Source: Bradyrhizobium amphicarpaeae (GTDB taxonomy: Bacteria > Pseudomonadota > Alphaproteobacteria > Rhizobiales > Xanthobacteraceae). From it: 64,000 bases of DNA. The stretch covers positions 3,254,001 through 3,318,000 of the forward strand of contig NZ_CP029426.2 in assembly GCF_002266435.3 (NCBI RefSeq), in the 5' to 3' direction. Below, one piece after another: positions 8,829-18,203 of this stretch (the stretch's first letter is position 1; each line of letters begins with the position of its first letter). The notes under the pieces were generated by a model. That model did no database searches, had not been told where the DNA came from, and saw only the letters and a list, made by a program, of their open reading frames with translations. The translations under genes and the position numbers were made by a program.

Positions 8829-9994
8829 GCGGTGGCCGGCCGTCCGAACAGCCGCGCGATGCGCGCGTTCGACCTGTTGATGGCTTCCATGAGGCCAGGG
8901 GGCGGCTCGACCACGACGCCGCCGATGATCATCCAAAGCCCGACGCCGATGGCGCCAAAGACCATCGCGTATTGGACCAGCACCGGGCTCGGTGACTTCA
9001 CCGCCATCACCGAGCAGGCGAAGCCGGCCATGCGCAGGCCGAACACCGCGACGACCGAACCGCCGATCGAGAAATTGCGGCTCTGGCGGGTGGTGCGGGG
9101 CGCACCGAGGAAGGCGAAGGTCAGCACGGCGAAGGCGAAGGGATAGATCGGCGCGAGCAGGCTGTCATGCAGGGCCGAGCGGAACTGGCCGGGAATCTGC
9201 TTGTAGACGGGGTCGTTGTCGGCCGGCGAGAGCAGCTCCCAGAGATAGCGTTCGCGGATGCCGAGGGTGACGTCGCGGCCCTGATTGGAGAATTTCGACA
9301 TGTCGAAGCCGTAGCGGCCGAAGGCCACCAGCGCGGGATCGCGCTTGCCCGCCTCGAAGCGCTGGAGATTGCCGGTCTCCAGCACCAGGAACGAGCCGGT
9401 CTCGTTCTTCACGACTTCGCCGTGCTCGGCGACGATCGAGACGCGCTCGTTCGGATCGCGGCGGTCGTCGATGAAGATGCCGGCAAGGATGCCGCCGGGC
9501 TGGCGTTCGCGAATCCGGATCGTGAGATTCTGGTCGAGCTGGGCGAAGCGGCCGGGTTGCAGGATGTTGGTGAGCACGTCCGCGGTGATCTCGGCATCCC
9601 ACTGCTTGATCCGCCGCATGCCGTCGGGGGCGAGATAGGCGGCGATGAAGGCCACCAGCAGCGCCACCACGCAGGTGGCGTAGAAGAACGGAAGGAACAG
9701 CCGGATCGGCGACAGGCCGGCGGCATTCATCACGATGATCTCGGAATCGGTCGCGAGCTTGTTCAGCGTGTGCGAGATCGCGATCATCAGCGCGATCGGC
9801 GAGATGATCAGGACAAGCGCCGGCACGACGAGGCTGGTGATGCCGAGGAAGGTGAGGATGGTCTGACCCTGGCTCGTCATCAGGTCGATGCCGCGCAACG
9901 CCTGCGTAATCCAGATCACGCCGGTGAGGCTGACCAGGATCAGCGCAAACGACGCCAGCGTCGTGCGGAAGATATACCTATCGATCGACCCCAT
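8825..9994 (-). CDS. lptF: LPS export ABC transporter permease LptF
   Basis: LptF is the partner permease of LptG. The 389-residue protein has the same layout: N-terminal helices (residues about 10-115), a periplasmic domain containing DQNLTIRIRERQPGG and IFIDDRRDPNE, then C-terminal helices, ending in a short cytoplasmic tail. It is the first gene of the six-gene lptF-lptG-lptD-surA-pdxA-rsmA series and is transcribed divergently from pepA. A perfect TATAAT hexamer on this strand lies 170 bases upstream. Confidence 0.95.
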   Translation of the reverse strand: MGSIDRYIFRTTLASFALILVSLTGVIWITQALRGIDLMTSQGQTILTFLGITSLVVPALVLIISPIALMIAISHTLNKLATDSEIIVMNAAGLSPIRLFLPFFYATCVVALLVAFIAAYLAPDGMRRIKQWDAEITADVLTNILQPGRFAQLDQNLTIRIRERQPGGILAGIFIDDRRDPNERVSIVAEHGEVVKNETGSFLVLETGNLQRFEAGKRDPALVAFGRYGFDMSKFSNQGRDVTLGIRERYLWELLSPADNDPVYKQIPGQFRSALHDSLLAPIYPFAFAVLTFAFLGAPRTTRQSRNFSIGGSVVAVFGLRMAGFACSVMAVKSPSPVLVQYAMVFGAIGVGLWMIIGGVVVEPPPGLMEAINRSNARIARLFGRPATA

Positions 9995-10332
9995 GCGCTA
10001 CCGCACGAATCCCACCAAGTCCCCAATGTCGGCCGAAATTCCGCTGCCCAACCAATCCCCGATCAGGGGATCCCCAAGGTTGGCCAGCGCCTCTTCCGCC
10101 AGCTCACTCTCTCACTACCATCCCTTTGATCCGTCAACAAAATGGCTGCCCCGTGGCACCCTCATTATATGGTTAATATTTCCCTCGTTGTGGCCTTGCG
10201 GCCACGGGGGTGCTTGGCATCTGCCCGGGCGCTGGCCCATAGTACGCGCGGCTCAATGAATCGCCGTTCAGATCCGGCTCTCGCCTGGGACTCTGAACAG
10301 CAAAAAGACCAAGATTTTTGAAGGAGTTACCC
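9995..10332. promoter_or_regulatory. Divergent lptF/pepA intergenic region
   Basis: This 338-base spacer must hold the promoters for both the lpt operon and pepA. The only clearly AT-rich patch is 10135-10185. It contains a perfect -10 hexamer TATAAT for the minus strand at 10164-10169, but I find no good -35 hexamer at 16-18 bases. A strong ribosome site AAGGAG at 10321-10326 precedes the pepA ATG. No gene is visible in the spacer. Confidence 0.4.
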
Positions 10333-11832
10333 ATGTCCGATGCCATCAAGGTCGGCTTCGTCCCGCTGTCTGCTGCCGCCCGTGGCATTCTGGTCGTGTT
10401 CTGCGACGACAATCTGAAGGTCGGTCCGGCGACGGCCAAGGCGCTGGGCGGCGCTGTCGAACTCGTGAAGCGTGCGGCCGCCGCCGCAGCCTTCAAGGGC
10501 AAGACCGGGGCCGCGCTCGATATCCTGGCGCCGGAAGGGGTGAAGGCCACCCGTTTGCTCGTGATCGGCGCCGGCAAGGCGGCCGGACTGAAGGCGAACG
10601 ATTTCCTCAAATTCGGCGGCGTGGCGGCGGGCAAGCTTGCCGCGGGGGCGGCCGCCATGACCGTCATGGCGGAACTGCCTGATGGTGCGATGACGAGTGA
10701 GCAGGCGGTTGCGGTCGCCTCGGGCCTGCGCCTGCGCGCCTACAAATTCGACCGCTACAAGACCAAGAAGAAGGACGGCGAGGAGGGCGGCTCGCGCGCC
10801 GAGATCGCGCTTGCGGTCGGTGATCCCGCTGCCGCGAAAAAGGCGTTTGCCGCGGCCGGTCACGTCGTCGACGGCGTGATCATCGCGCGCGACCTCGTCA
10901 ACGAGCCGCCGAACGTGCTTTTTCCCGAGGAATTCGCGCGCCGCGCCAGTCAGCTCCGCAAGCTCGGCGTCAAGGTCGAGGTGCTCGACGTCAAGGCGAT
11001 GCAGAAGCTCGGCATGGGCGCGCTGCTCGGCGTCGGCCAGGGCTCGGCGCGGCCGAGCCGCACCGTGATCATGCGCTGGGACGGCGGCAAGAAGGGCGAG
11101 GCGCCGGTGAGTTTCATCGGCAAGGGCGTCTGCTTCGACACCGGCGGCATTTCGATCAAGCCGGCCGGCAGCATGGAGGACATGAAGGGCGACATGGGGG
11201 GCGCGGCCTGCGTCGTCGGCCTGATGCACGCGCTTGCGGCGCGTAAAGCGCGGGCCAACGTGGTCGGCGCCATCGGTCTCGTCGAGAACATGCCCGACGG
11301 CAATGCGCAGCGGCCGGGCGACATCGTCACCTCGATGTCGGGCCAGACCATCGAGATCATCAACACCGACGCGGAGGGCCGGCTCGTGCTGGCCGACGTG
11401 CTCTGGTACGTCGCCAAGAAGGTGAAGCCGAAATTCATGGTGGATCTGGCGACGCTGACCGGTGCGATCGTGGTTGCGCTCGGCACCGAGCATGCCGGCA
11501 TGTTCGCCAACAATGACGAGCTTGCCGCACGCCTGCTGGCGGCCGGCATCGAGACCGGGGACAAGGTCTGGCGCATGCCGCTCGGTCCCGAATACGACAA
11601 GCTGATCGATTCCCAGTTCGCCGACATGAAGAACACCGGCGGCCGCCACGGCGGCTCGATCACCGCGGCGCAGTTCCTGCAGCGCTTCGTCGATGGCACG
11701 CCCTGGGCCCATCTCGACATCGCCGGCACCGCCATGGGGGCGCCGAAGACCGACATCAACCAGAGCTGGGCAAGCGGCTATGGCGTCCGCCTGCTCGACC
11801 GGCTGGTCGCCGACCATTACGAGCGCAAATGA
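10333..11832 (+). CDS. pepA: Leucyl aminopeptidase (M17, cytosol aminopeptidase)
   Basis: PepA removes N-terminal residues, preferentially leucine, from peptides in the cytoplasm, using two metal ions. The 499-residue protein has an N-terminal macro-like domain and a C-terminal catalytic domain. The latter carries the metal-binding and catalytic motifs [10 protein letters not shown] (around 263), KGDMGGA and NTDAEGRL (around 343-350), all intact. The ATG at 10333 has AAGGAG seven bases upstream; a TTG five codons earlier lies over that site and is rejected. holC follows after six bases, so the two are probably one transcript. A pepA-holC pairing is common in proteobacteria. Confidence 0.97.
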   Translation: MSDAIKVGFVPLSAAARGILVVFCDDNLKVGPATAKALGGAVELVKRAAAAAAFKGKTGAALDILAPEGVKATRLLVIGAGKAAGLKANDFLKFGGVAAGKLAAGAAAMTVMAELPDGAMTSEQAVAVASGLRLRAYKFDRYKTKKKDGEEGGSRAEIALAVGDPAAAKKAFAAAGHVVDGVIIARDLVNEPPNVLFPEEFARRASQLRKLGVKVEVLDVKAMQKLGMGALLGVGQGSARPSRTVIMRWDGGKKGEAPVSFIGKGVCFDTGGISIKPAGSMEDMKGDMGGAACVVGLMHALAARKARANVVGAIGLVENMPDGNAQRPGDIVTSMSGQTIEIINTDAEGRLVLADVLWYVAKKVKPKFMVDLATLTGAIVVALGTEHAGMFANNDELAARLLAAGIETGDKVWRMPLGPEYDKLIDSQFADMKNTGGRHGGSITAAQFLQRFVDGTPWAHLDIAGTAMGAPKTDINQSWASGYGVRLLDRLVADHYERK

Positions 11833-11838
11833 CCTGAG

Positions 11839-12291
11839 ATGACGGAAGTCCTGTTCTATCATCTGCAAAACATGACGGTGGAGAGCGTGTTGCCGCCGCT
11901 TCTCGAGAAATCGCTCGAGCGCGGCTGGCGCGTCGTGGTGCAGTCCACCTCGGAAGAACGCGCCGACGCGCTCGACGCGCATTTGTGGACCTATCGCGAC
12001 GATTCTTTCCTGCCGCACGCGACATGGCGTGTGAACGATGCCGCCGATCAGCCGATCGTGCTGGCGATCGAGGAGGGCAATCCCAACGGCGCCCATGTCC
12101 GATTCCTGGTCGACAACGCCGCCCTGCCGCAGGACGCGCAGGGCTATGCGCGCATGGTGCTGCTGTTCAACGGCGACGATCCGGATGCCCTCGCGCTCGC
12201 CCGCAGCGCCTGGACGGATTGCAAGGAACGGGGATTTGATGTCACCTATTGGCAGGCCGACGAGCGGGGCCGATGGCAGCGTCGGAATTAG
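11839..12291 (+). CDS. holC: DNA polymerase III chi subunit
   Basis: The chi subunit links the clamp-loader complex to single-strand binding protein at the replication fork. The 150-residue protein starts MTEVLFYHLQ and shows the family's alternating strand-helix layout: ESVLPPLLEKSLERGWRVVVQ early, DALDAHLWTYRDDSFLPH in the middle and MVLLFNGDDPDALALAR late. Its length matches E. coli HolC (147). It lies six bases behind pepA. A 13-bp tandem repeat begins four bases after the stop. Confidence 0.93.
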   Translation: MTEVLFYHLQNMTVESVLPPLLEKSLERGWRVVVQSTSEERADALDAHLWTYRDDSFLPHATWRVNDAADQPIVLAIEEGNPNGAHVRFLVDNAALPQDAQGYARMVLLFNGDDPDALALARSAWTDCKERGFDVTYWQADERGRWQRRN

Positions 12292-12295
12292 CGGG

Positions 12296-12335
12296 CCTTG
12301 GCAATGATCCTTGGCAACGATCCTTGGCAATTAAT
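12296..12335. repeat. 13-bp tandem repeat, three units, behind holC
   Basis: Units begin at 12296, 12309 and 12322, each starting ccttggcaa. The first two differ at one base and the third diverges at its end. The array begins four bases downstream of the holC stop codon. Confidence 0.8.
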
Positions 12336-12443
12336 GATAATTTGGACTTTTCGGGCGATGCTGGCTTTTGTCACCTTCGTGCCGCAAAGTGATGTTGGGA
12401 CAATCGCTTAGGGCTGGTCCTTCACACGGGGAATTTGGTTATC

Positions 12444-12977
12444 GTGCGACATCAAAAGCTTCCCAGGTCGCTCATGATTGCTTTGGCTGCCGCAGCGCCG
12501 CTGCTCGCCGGCTGCTCGGGCGCGTCCGACCTGCTGTCCAAGGACACACAATGGTTCAGCACGCCGAGCCGTCTCTTCATCAAGAACATCTCGATCGAAT
12601 CCCCGCCGCTGACCCCGGACAAGCCGGTGGCAGCCGAGGATCTCGTCAGCGCCGACGGCGCATGTCCCGGCATGGCGCCACCTCCCGGGCCGGCGGATGC
12701 CAACGCCTCGACGACGGCGCCGACCTCGTATGGCGGCACGGTCGCGCTTGGCCACACCGAATGCGACGTGGTGCGCGGCATCGGCGCGCCCTCGAACGTC
12801 AACCTCTCCAATGACGCAGCCGGCCGTCGCGTCGCCGTGGTGACGTGGTCCACGGGCCCACGCGCCGGCATCTATACTTTCACGGCGGGTCGCCTGTCGT
12901 CGATCGAGGGCAATCCCGATCCGCAGCCGGTGCCGAAGGCGGTGAAGCCGAGGGCCAAGAAGAAGGCGGCGACGTAG
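12444..12977 (+). CDS. Putative lipoprotein of unknown function
   Basis: The product (177 aa) begins VRHQKLPRSLMIALAAAAPLLAGC: a basic n-region, a hydrophobic stretch and a lipobox LLAGC. It should therefore be lipidated on Cys24 and anchored in a membrane facing the periplasm. The mature part holds a region with two cysteines (GACPGM, HTECDVV) and a segment near VRGIGAPSNVNLS that resembles the small outer-membrane-lipoprotein SmpA/BamE-like fold (a Gly-x-Pro turn after a helix). That resemblance is weak. The C-terminus is lysine-rich (KPRAKKKAAT). The GTG at 12444 has GGGGAA upstream; a TTG three codons earlier is less likely. It faces the methyltransferase gene with an 11-base gap. Confidence 0.8.
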   Translation: MRHQKLPRSLMIALAAAAPLLAGCSGASDLLSKDTQWFSTPSRLFIKNISIESPPLTPDKPVAAEDLVSADGACPGMAPPPGPADANASTTAPTSYGGTVALGHTECDVVRGIGAPSNVNLSNDAAGRRVAVVTWSTGPRAGIYTFTAGRLSSIEGNPDPQPVPKAVKPRAKKKAAT

Positions 12978-12988
12978 CGGCCGCAGTA

Positions 12989-13777
12989 TCAAGCGGCCTT
13001 GTGTCCCTTGATAGCCGTCGACCATGCGTGAACCGTAATCGCTCCGCTCGCACTGGCCGGCAATCTGGCCTGGAGCCGGCGTTTCAGCTCCGCACTTTCC
13101 GCATCCGACAGTTTACCGATCACCCCGCTCGGACTGCTCACGACCATGGACAGCCAATAATCGTCGAAGTCCGCGAAGGTGCGTTCGACGACGAGTTCGC
13201 GGGTCTCGACATCGCAAATGCCGAGTTCCTCCCAAAGCGATTTCAGCGCGGCGAAACGCGAGATCTCCGCGCTCGGCGGACGCGCGGCCGGCTTGCCCAT
13301 GGCGTCCAATTCCTCCCAGACATGTTGGGTCGGTGTGCCGCCTCGCATGACGTCCCAGGTGTAGGATGCGACGATGCCGCCAGGCTTGGTGACACGGAGC
13401 ATTTCCGAGGCGCCCTTGCGCGGATCGGGAACGAAGAACAGCACCAGAGCCATGACCGCGACATCGAAACGGTTGGCGTCGTAGGGGAGGACCATCGCAT
13501 CGCCAATCGACAGCTCGACCTGTTTTGCCGGAAGCTTCTGGCGTGCCACCTCGATTTGTGCGTCGGAGGGATCGATCGCGCAGATGGATGAGGGCGCGGA
13601 CTTCGCCAGAATGAGCTCTGTGAACGCCCCGTTGCCGGCACCGATATCAACCCAGGACTGTCCGGCCTCCGGTGCCAGCCAGTCGAGAAAAAGAGCCCCG
13701 GCCGATCGGCTCCAGGGCGCCATGAAGCGCTCATACGCCGCGCCGTCGGTGAATTTGATCGGCTCAGGTGACGCCAA
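12989..13777 (-). CDS. Class I SAM-dependent methyltransferase
   Basis: A 262-residue cytoplasmic methyltransferase. The SAM-binding glycine loop is WVDIGAGNGAF (about residues 41-51). The acidic loop follows as AIDPSDAQIEVA, and the post-motif region DVAVMALVLFFVPDP matches UbiE/type 11 methyltransferases. The substrate is not evident. The start is a TTG at 13777 preceded by GGGAGGTC at good spacing, with protein starting LASPEPIKFTDG; no ATG fits. It lies 70 bases behind the histidine kinase on the same strand and could be cotranscribed with it, although the two have no known functional link. Confidence 0.85.
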   Translation of the reverse strand: MASPEPIKFTDGAAYERFMAPWSRSAGALFLDWLAPEAGQSWVDIGAGNGAFTELILAKSAPSSICAIDPSDAQIEVARQKLPAKQVELSIGDAMVLPYDANRFDVAVMALVLFFVPDPRKGASEMLRVTKPGGIVASYTWDVMRGGTPTQHVWEELDAMGKPAARPPSAEISRFAALKSLWEELGICDVETRELVVERTFADFDDYWLSMVVSSPSGVIGKLSDAESAELKRRLQARLPASASGAITVHAWSTAIKGHKAA

Positions 13778-13847
13778 TTGAGACCTCCCTCGGACATTCC
13801 AGATTCGAAAAATCGTCTGGGTCGCGATCTGCTTTCGCGATGCGCGT

Positions 13848-15200
13848 TCACTGAGCAGGACGGACAGTTTCGACCGGCGCGACCAGCTTCCAGAAGAATC
13901 CGCTCTGTGGAAAACCAATTTGTACGTCCGCTCCAAGGGCGGCGCGCGGGTTGCGATCGATCATCACCGTTCCGAAGCCGGTTCGTGCGGGTGGGGAAAC
14001 GGCGGGCCCGTCCAGTTCGTCCCAGTCGATACGAAGCATCTTCCTGCCGGCTTCATCGACGACCGAACACGAGATGGAGATCCTGCCCGTCGGCTGAGAA
14101 AGGGCGCCGTATTTGGTCGCATTGGTCGCCAGTTCGTGAATGGCAAGGCCGATCGCCTCGCTGGCCGAGGGTGAGAGGGTGAACTCCAGTTCGCCTTTCA
14201 AAACGATCCGATCCCCTATCAGGTCTGCGGCGACCGCGAGCTGGGAGCGGATCAGTTCACCGATCGGCGCTCCGCGCCATTCCCGCTTCGTCAGGATATC
14301 CTGATTGCGGCTCAAGGCCAGCAAACGACCGGTCAGCGCGGTTGAGAATGGCCGGTCGGCCGTGCGGGCCACCATGGCCTGAACCACGGTGACCATGTTC
14401 TTTGCGCGATGGTTGACCTCGTCCATCAACAGTCGGATCGTCTCTTCGTTCTGGCGCTGCTCCGTGATGTCGGTATTGGTGCCGAACCATCTCCAGATCT
14501 TGCCATTGTCGTCGAGGAAAGGCTTGGCGCGGGACAGGAACCAGCGGTAGCTGCCATCCCGGCCCCTCAGTGGGAACGTATCCTCCCATTCGATGCCGGT
14601 GTCCCAGCTCTGCTGAATGCGGTTCTTTACGCGCTCGACATGGTCCGGATGATGAACCTTGGTCCAGCCCCAGCCGAACATTTGATCGAGCGTCGTGCCC
14701 GTGTATTCGTACCAGCGATCATTGTACCAGAAGATCGTGCCATCGGGCTGTGCGATCCATGCCAATTGGGCGATGTTGTTGGCGAGCATTCGAAACTGAA
14801 GCTCGCTGTCCGCGATCCTGGTCCTCAGCTCGACGGTTTCGCTGATGTCACCCGCGATCTTCGAGGCCCCCACCACATTGCCGAGACTGTCGCGGATCGG
14901 GGATAGCGTGATCTCGATCGGAACGAGCCGTCCGTCTTTGTGCAGGCGTTTGGTCTCGAAGCGGGATACGATGGCGCCCGACTTGATCCGCTCCAGGATC
15001 TGGTCCTCTTCGTGATGAAGCTCGGCCGGAATGATCCTGCGGATCGGGCTGCCAATCATCTCCTCGGCCGACCAACCGAAGATACGTTCTGCGGCGGGAT
15101 TCCAACTCGTCACGGTGCCATGGAGATCTTTCGATACGATCGCGTCGAACGAGTTTTGAACGATCGCAGCAAAATGGGTTTCGAGTTGCATGCCATTCAT
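13848..15200 (-). CDS. PAS-domain HWE-family sensor histidine kinase
   Basis: A 450-residue soluble sensor kinase without membrane segments. Two PAS domains (about residues 5-120 and 130-250) sense an unknown cytoplasmic signal. The C-terminal catalytic part is HWE type. Its phospho-acceptor His is at about 262 in DEVNHRAKN, the N box reads HELATNATKYGALS, and the diagnostic Trp-x-Glu reads WDE. The first PAS domain has a typical core with WNPAAERIFGW. No response regulator gene adjoins it, so it is an orphan kinase here. HWE kinases often feed single-domain or PhyR-type general stress regulators. ATGs at 15200 and 15191 are both possible starts; neither has a clear ribosome site. Confidence 0.9.
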   Translation of the reverse strand: MNGMQLETHFAAIVQNSFDAIVSKDLHGTVTSWNPAAERIFGWSAEEMIGSPIRRIIPAELHHEEDQILERIKSGAIVSRFETKRLHKDGRLVPIEITLSPIRDSLGNVVGASKIAGDISETVELRTRIADSELQFRMLANNIAQLAWIAQPDGTIFWYNDRWYEYTGTTLDQMFGWGWTKVHHPDHVERVKNRIQQSWDTGIEWEDTFPLRGRDGSYRWFLSRAKPFLDDNGKIWRWFGTNTDITEQRQNEETIRLLMDEVNHRAKNMVTVVQAMVARTADRPFSTALTGRLLALSRNQDILTKREWRGAPIGELIRSQLAVAADLIGDRIVLKGELEFTLSPSASEAIGLAIHELATNATKYGALSQPTGRISISCSVVDEAGRKMLRIDWDELDGPAVSPPARTGFGTVMIDRNPRAALGADVQIGFPQSGFFWKLVAPVETVRPAQ

Positions 15201-15316
15201 CGCGCGAGCTGGTGTGGTTGAAATATACCGACATGCACGAGCGGAGCAATTGAGACTGATCGGTGGACGTCGCCCGCGGCGTGCATCGGTAGCCAGATAC
15301 TGAAATGAGTATCCGA

Positions 15317-17182
15317 CTACCCCGTCGCCTCGTCCAACCCAGTGCTCGCCGCGAGCCATTGCTCCTCCGCACGCGCCAGCGCGTCTGCTGCGTTCGCGCG
15401 TGCCTTTGACAATTGCGCGGCTTGCTTCGGATCGCGCGAAAAGATGTCGGGCAAGGCGAGGGCGGTGTCGATCTTGGTGATGATCTCGCTGACGCGCGCG
15501 ATCTCGGCTTCGGCGTCGGTGATGCGCTTCTTCAGCGAGCCGCGATTGTCCGACCTGGCGCGCTGCGGCTTTTCGCTCGCCGTGCTGCGCTCGCGCGGGG
15601 CGGGCTCGCCGTTGCGCGTGGACAGCACCAGGCGGCGGTACTCGTCGAGGTCGCCGTCGTAGTTCGTGACGGTGCGGTCGGCGACAATCCAGAGCTGGTC
15701 GGCGCAGGCCTCGATCAGATAGCGGTCATGCGAGACCATGATGACGGCGCCGGGGAATTCGTTGATGGCTTCGGCCAACGCAGCACGGCTGTCGATGTCG
15801 AGATGGTTGGTCGGCTCGTCCAGGATGATCATGTTGGGGCCGAAGAAGGTCGCAAGGCCCAGCAGCAGCCGCGCCTTCTCGCCGCCCGACAGTTTTGCGA
15901 CCTTGGTGTCGGCCGCCTTGCCTGAAAAACCGATCGCGCCGGCGCGGGCGCGGACCTTGGCCTCCGGCGCATCGCCACCCATCAGCTTGCGGACGTGGTC
16001 GTAGGTGGAGGCGTCTTCGTTCAGCTCGTCGAGCTGATGCTGGGCGAAGTACGCGATCGACAGCTTGTCCGCGCGCGTCACCTTGCCGGAAAACGGCGCG
16101 AGGCGGCCTGCGAGCAGTTTGACGAGTGTCGACTTGCCGTTGCCGTTGGAGCCGAGCAGGGCGATGCGGTCGTCATTGTCGATGCGCAAGGTGACGCGAT
16201 TGAGAACCGGCGTTGCCGGATCGTAACCGACGGATGCGTTGTCGACCGCGATGATCGGCGGCGACAGCAGTTTCTCCGGCGCGGGAAAGCTGATCTCGCG
16301 CACGTCCTGGGTGACCAGCGCCGTGATCGGCTTCAGCCGCTCCAGCATCTTGACCCGAGACTGCGCCTGGCGGGCTTTGGAAGCCTTGGCCTTGAAGCGG
16401 TCGACGAAGGCCTGCAGGCGGGCGCGCTCGGCCTCCTGGCGCTTGACCGCCTTGGCATCGAGCATCTCGCGCATGGCGCGCTGCTCCTCGAACGAGGAGT
16501 AGGTGCCCTTGTAGAGCGTGAGCTTGCCGCGCTCCAGATGCAGGATCTGGTCGACCGAGCTTTCGAGCAGATCGCGGTCATGGCTGATCACGATCACCGT
16601 GCGCGGATAATGCGCGAGATGATCCTCCAGCCACAGCGTGCCCTCGAGATCGAGATAGTTGGTGGGCTCGTCGAGCAGCAACAGGTCGGGGGCGGCAAAC
16701 AGCGTGGCCGCGAGCGCGACGCGCATGCGCCAGCCGCCGGAGAATTCGGCGCAGGGACGGAGCTGGTCGGCGGCGGAGAAGCCGAGGCCGGAGAGGATCG
16801 CGGCGGCGCGGCTCGGGGCGGAATGCGCGTCGATGTCGACCAGCCGGGTCTGGATCTCGGCGATGCGGTGCGGGTCGGTCGCGCTCTCGGCCTCGGCGAG
16901 CAGGGCGTCGCGTTCGAGGTCGGCCTTGAGCACGACGGAGATCAGGCTCTCGGGTCCGTTCGGGGCTTCCTGGGCGAGGCTGCCGACGCTCCAGCGCGGC
17001 GGCAGGCTCACCGAGCCGTGCTCGGCCGCGAGCTCGCCGCGGATCACCTTGAACAGCGTCGACTTGCCGGTGCCGTTGCGACCGACCAGGCCGACGCGCG
17101 ATCCCGGCGTGATCTGCACGGAACTCTGGTCAATCAGAAGGCGTCCGGCGAGGCGGATGGAGAGGTCGGTGATCCCAAGCAT
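15317..17182 (-). CDS. ABC-F family ATPase (ribosome-associated, Uup/YheS type)
   Basis: A 621-residue protein with two ABC nucleotide-binding domains in one chain and no membrane segments, as in ABC-F translation factors. Walker A sites are GRNGTGKS at about 34-41 and GSNGNGKS in the second domain. Signatures are FSGGW (147-151) and LSGGEKARL, and Walker B motifs are LLLLDEPTN and MIILDEPTN. A charged linker between the domains (about 240-290, rich in Lys/Arg/Glu) corresponds to the P-site tRNA interaction motif. A C-terminal coiled coil (about 555-610) contains ITDAEAEIARVSEIITKID. Members rescue or tune stalled ribosomes; which subfamily this belongs to needs a tree. Confidence 0.93.
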   Translation of the reverse strand: MLGITDLSIRLAGRLLIDQSSVQITPGSRVGLVGRNGTGKSTLFKVIRGELAAEHGSVSLPPRWSVGSLAQEAPNGPESLISVVLKADLERDALLAEAESATDPHRIAEIQTRLVDIDAHSAPSRAAAILSGLGFSAADQLRPCAEFSGGWRMRVALAATLFAAPDLLLLDEPTNYLDLEGTLWLEDHLAHYPRTVIVISHDRDLLESSVDQILHLERGKLTLYKGTYSSFEEQRAMREMLDAKAVKRQEAERARLQAFVDRFKAKASKARQAQSRVKMLERLKPITALVTQDVREISFPAPEKLLSPPIIAVDNASVGYDPATPVLNRVTLRIDNDDRIALLGSNGNGKSTLVKLLAGRLAPFSGKVTRADKLSIAYFAQHQLDELNEDASTYDHVRKLMGGDAPEAKVRARAGAIGFSGKAADTKVAKLSGGEKARLLLGLATFFGPNMIILDEPTNHLDIDSRAALAEAINEFPGAVIMVSHDRYLIEACADQLWIVADRTVTNYDGDLDEYRRLVLSTRNGEPAPRERSTASEKPQRARSDNRGSLKKRITDAEAEIARVSEIITKIDTALALPDIFSRDPKQAAQLSKARANAADALARAEEQWLAASTGLDEATG

Positions 17183-17234
17183 GCGGCCTTGTCACCGCAA
17201 GGCGCGTCGAACGCAACCCGTTTTTCGCACCCGC

Positions 17235-17408
17235 TTAATGCTGGTCGCGGTCGCGCTGCCTCAGCTCGTTCATGAGCTGCTCGAGATGGGTCGGGAGCTG
17301 GGGTTCGGGACGCAGGCGCTGTTGGAGCCGTTCAGCCACGGCATCGCGGATCGAGCGACTGGTGCCGCGGTCGATCTGTTCGCTGTCATTGGCAAAAAGG
17401 ACGGCCAT
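17235..17408 (-). CDS. Small conserved protein of unknown function (57 aa)
   Basis: The frame encodes a 57-residue soluble, highly charged protein, MAVLFANDSEQIDR through RDRDQH, with probable long helices and no signal or membrane segment. The ATG at 17408 is preferred over a distal start at 17441. It precedes the ABC-F gene by 52 bases on the same strand. No function can be given. Confidence 0.5.
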   Translation of the reverse strand: MAVLFANDSEQIDRGTSRSIRDAVAERLQQRLRPEPQLPTHLEQLMNELRQRDRDQH

Positions 17409-17543
17409 CGCGTGGGTTCCGTGTGCTCGTAGTAAGGACACGGTACCAAGTCATTGACCCCGAAAATGGTTTCGCCGTTTTTGGGCAATGCCGGCATTCT
17501 CGTCAAAATTGCATGATTCTCGCCATGTCCGCCCAAAATGCGA

Positions 17544-17570
17544 AGCCCCGGCGGGGGGATCGCCGGGGCT
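17544..17570 (-). terminator. Rho-independent terminator of the 84-aa secreted protein gene
   Basis: A perfect 10-bp stem (agccccggcg at 17544-17553 paired with cgccggggct at 17561-17570) has a seven-base loop. On the minus strand it is followed by TTCGCATTTT. It lies 65 bases downstream of the gene ending at 17635. Confidence 0.75.
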
Positions 17571-17634
17571 CCTCTTGGAAGGTACCTGTGGGGGGCGCAG
17601 ATACCTGTCAGCCTTTGGGAAGGTGCTGTCGGGC

Positions 17635-17889
17635 TCAGTAGCAGCGGTTGACCATCCGCCAGCGGGGGCCCCAGGGGGTCGGGACCAGCCGGCGCACATA
17701 GCAGCCGCCATAACCGTAGGAGACGGGGGCATAGAAGCGCGGTCCGCCCCAACGGTAGCCGCCGTGCCAGCCGCCACCGCCATGCCAGCCCGGGCCGCCG
17801 CCATGCCAATGGGCGGAAGCCGAGGTCGGCGCCAGCGCGGCACCCAGCGCAACCGCGGCGACAGCGGCCAGCGAAAGTTTCCTCAACAT
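17635..17889 (-). CDS. Small secreted Gly/His/Trp-rich protein
   Basis: An 84-residue preprotein. The signal peptide MLRKLSLAAVAAVALGAALAPTSASA is followed by a mature part rich in glycine, histidine and tryptophan (HWHGGGPGWHGGGGWHGG), then a tyrosine- and arginine-rich end with two cysteines. Such proteins are common and uncharacterised in Bradyrhizobium. The histidine-rich repeats suggest possible metal binding, which is inference. ATG at 17889 is preceded by GGAGATCACC. It is flanked by a terminator on one side and a 314-base gap on the other, so it is monocistronic. Confidence 0.8.
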   Translation of the reverse strand: MLRKLSLAAVAAVALGAALAPTSASAHWHGGGPGWHGGGGWHGGYRWGGPRFYAPVSYGYGGCYVRRLVPTPWGPRWRMVNRCY

Positions 17890-18129
17890 GGTGATCTCCT
17901 CAAAACTGCCGGCGCGGGGCTATCGCGTCCGATGGAAAGGCCTCCGAAACGGTCCGCCCGGTGATCGGGCTTCGGTTTCGATGGGCCCAACCCTATGCCG
18001 GCGAAGCTGAACCGAATCCTGACGGAGCCTTCAGATTGGGTTCATCTGGGTGAAATCGTCGTAATCCATGTTGAAACCGCACCCTTCGGTCCTGCGGCGA
18101 AGCGCCTGTGACGTCACCACGGCGGTCGC

Positions 18130-18158
18130 TTGCCGGATGACAAAGGCGCCGATATAAG
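18130..18158 (+). promoter_or_regulatory. Putative sigma70-type promoter of ndk
   Basis: TTGCCG (18130-18135), a 17-base spacer and TATAAG (18153-18158) match the housekeeping consensus at four and five of six positions. Transcription would begin near 18165, about 40 bases before the ndk ATG. The rest of the 314-base gap 17890-18203 shows no gene. Confidence 0.55.
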
Positions 18159-18203
18159 CCCGGCAACTCGACAACCACCGCTTTTCTTCCCAAGGACAAG
18201 ATT

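Noticed and set aside
10126..10140. TTGATCCGTCAA as a Crp/Fnr/FixK box in the pepA/lptF spacer
   Set aside because: The half-sites TTGA and TCAA are only four bases apart; the FNR/FixK consensus needs six.
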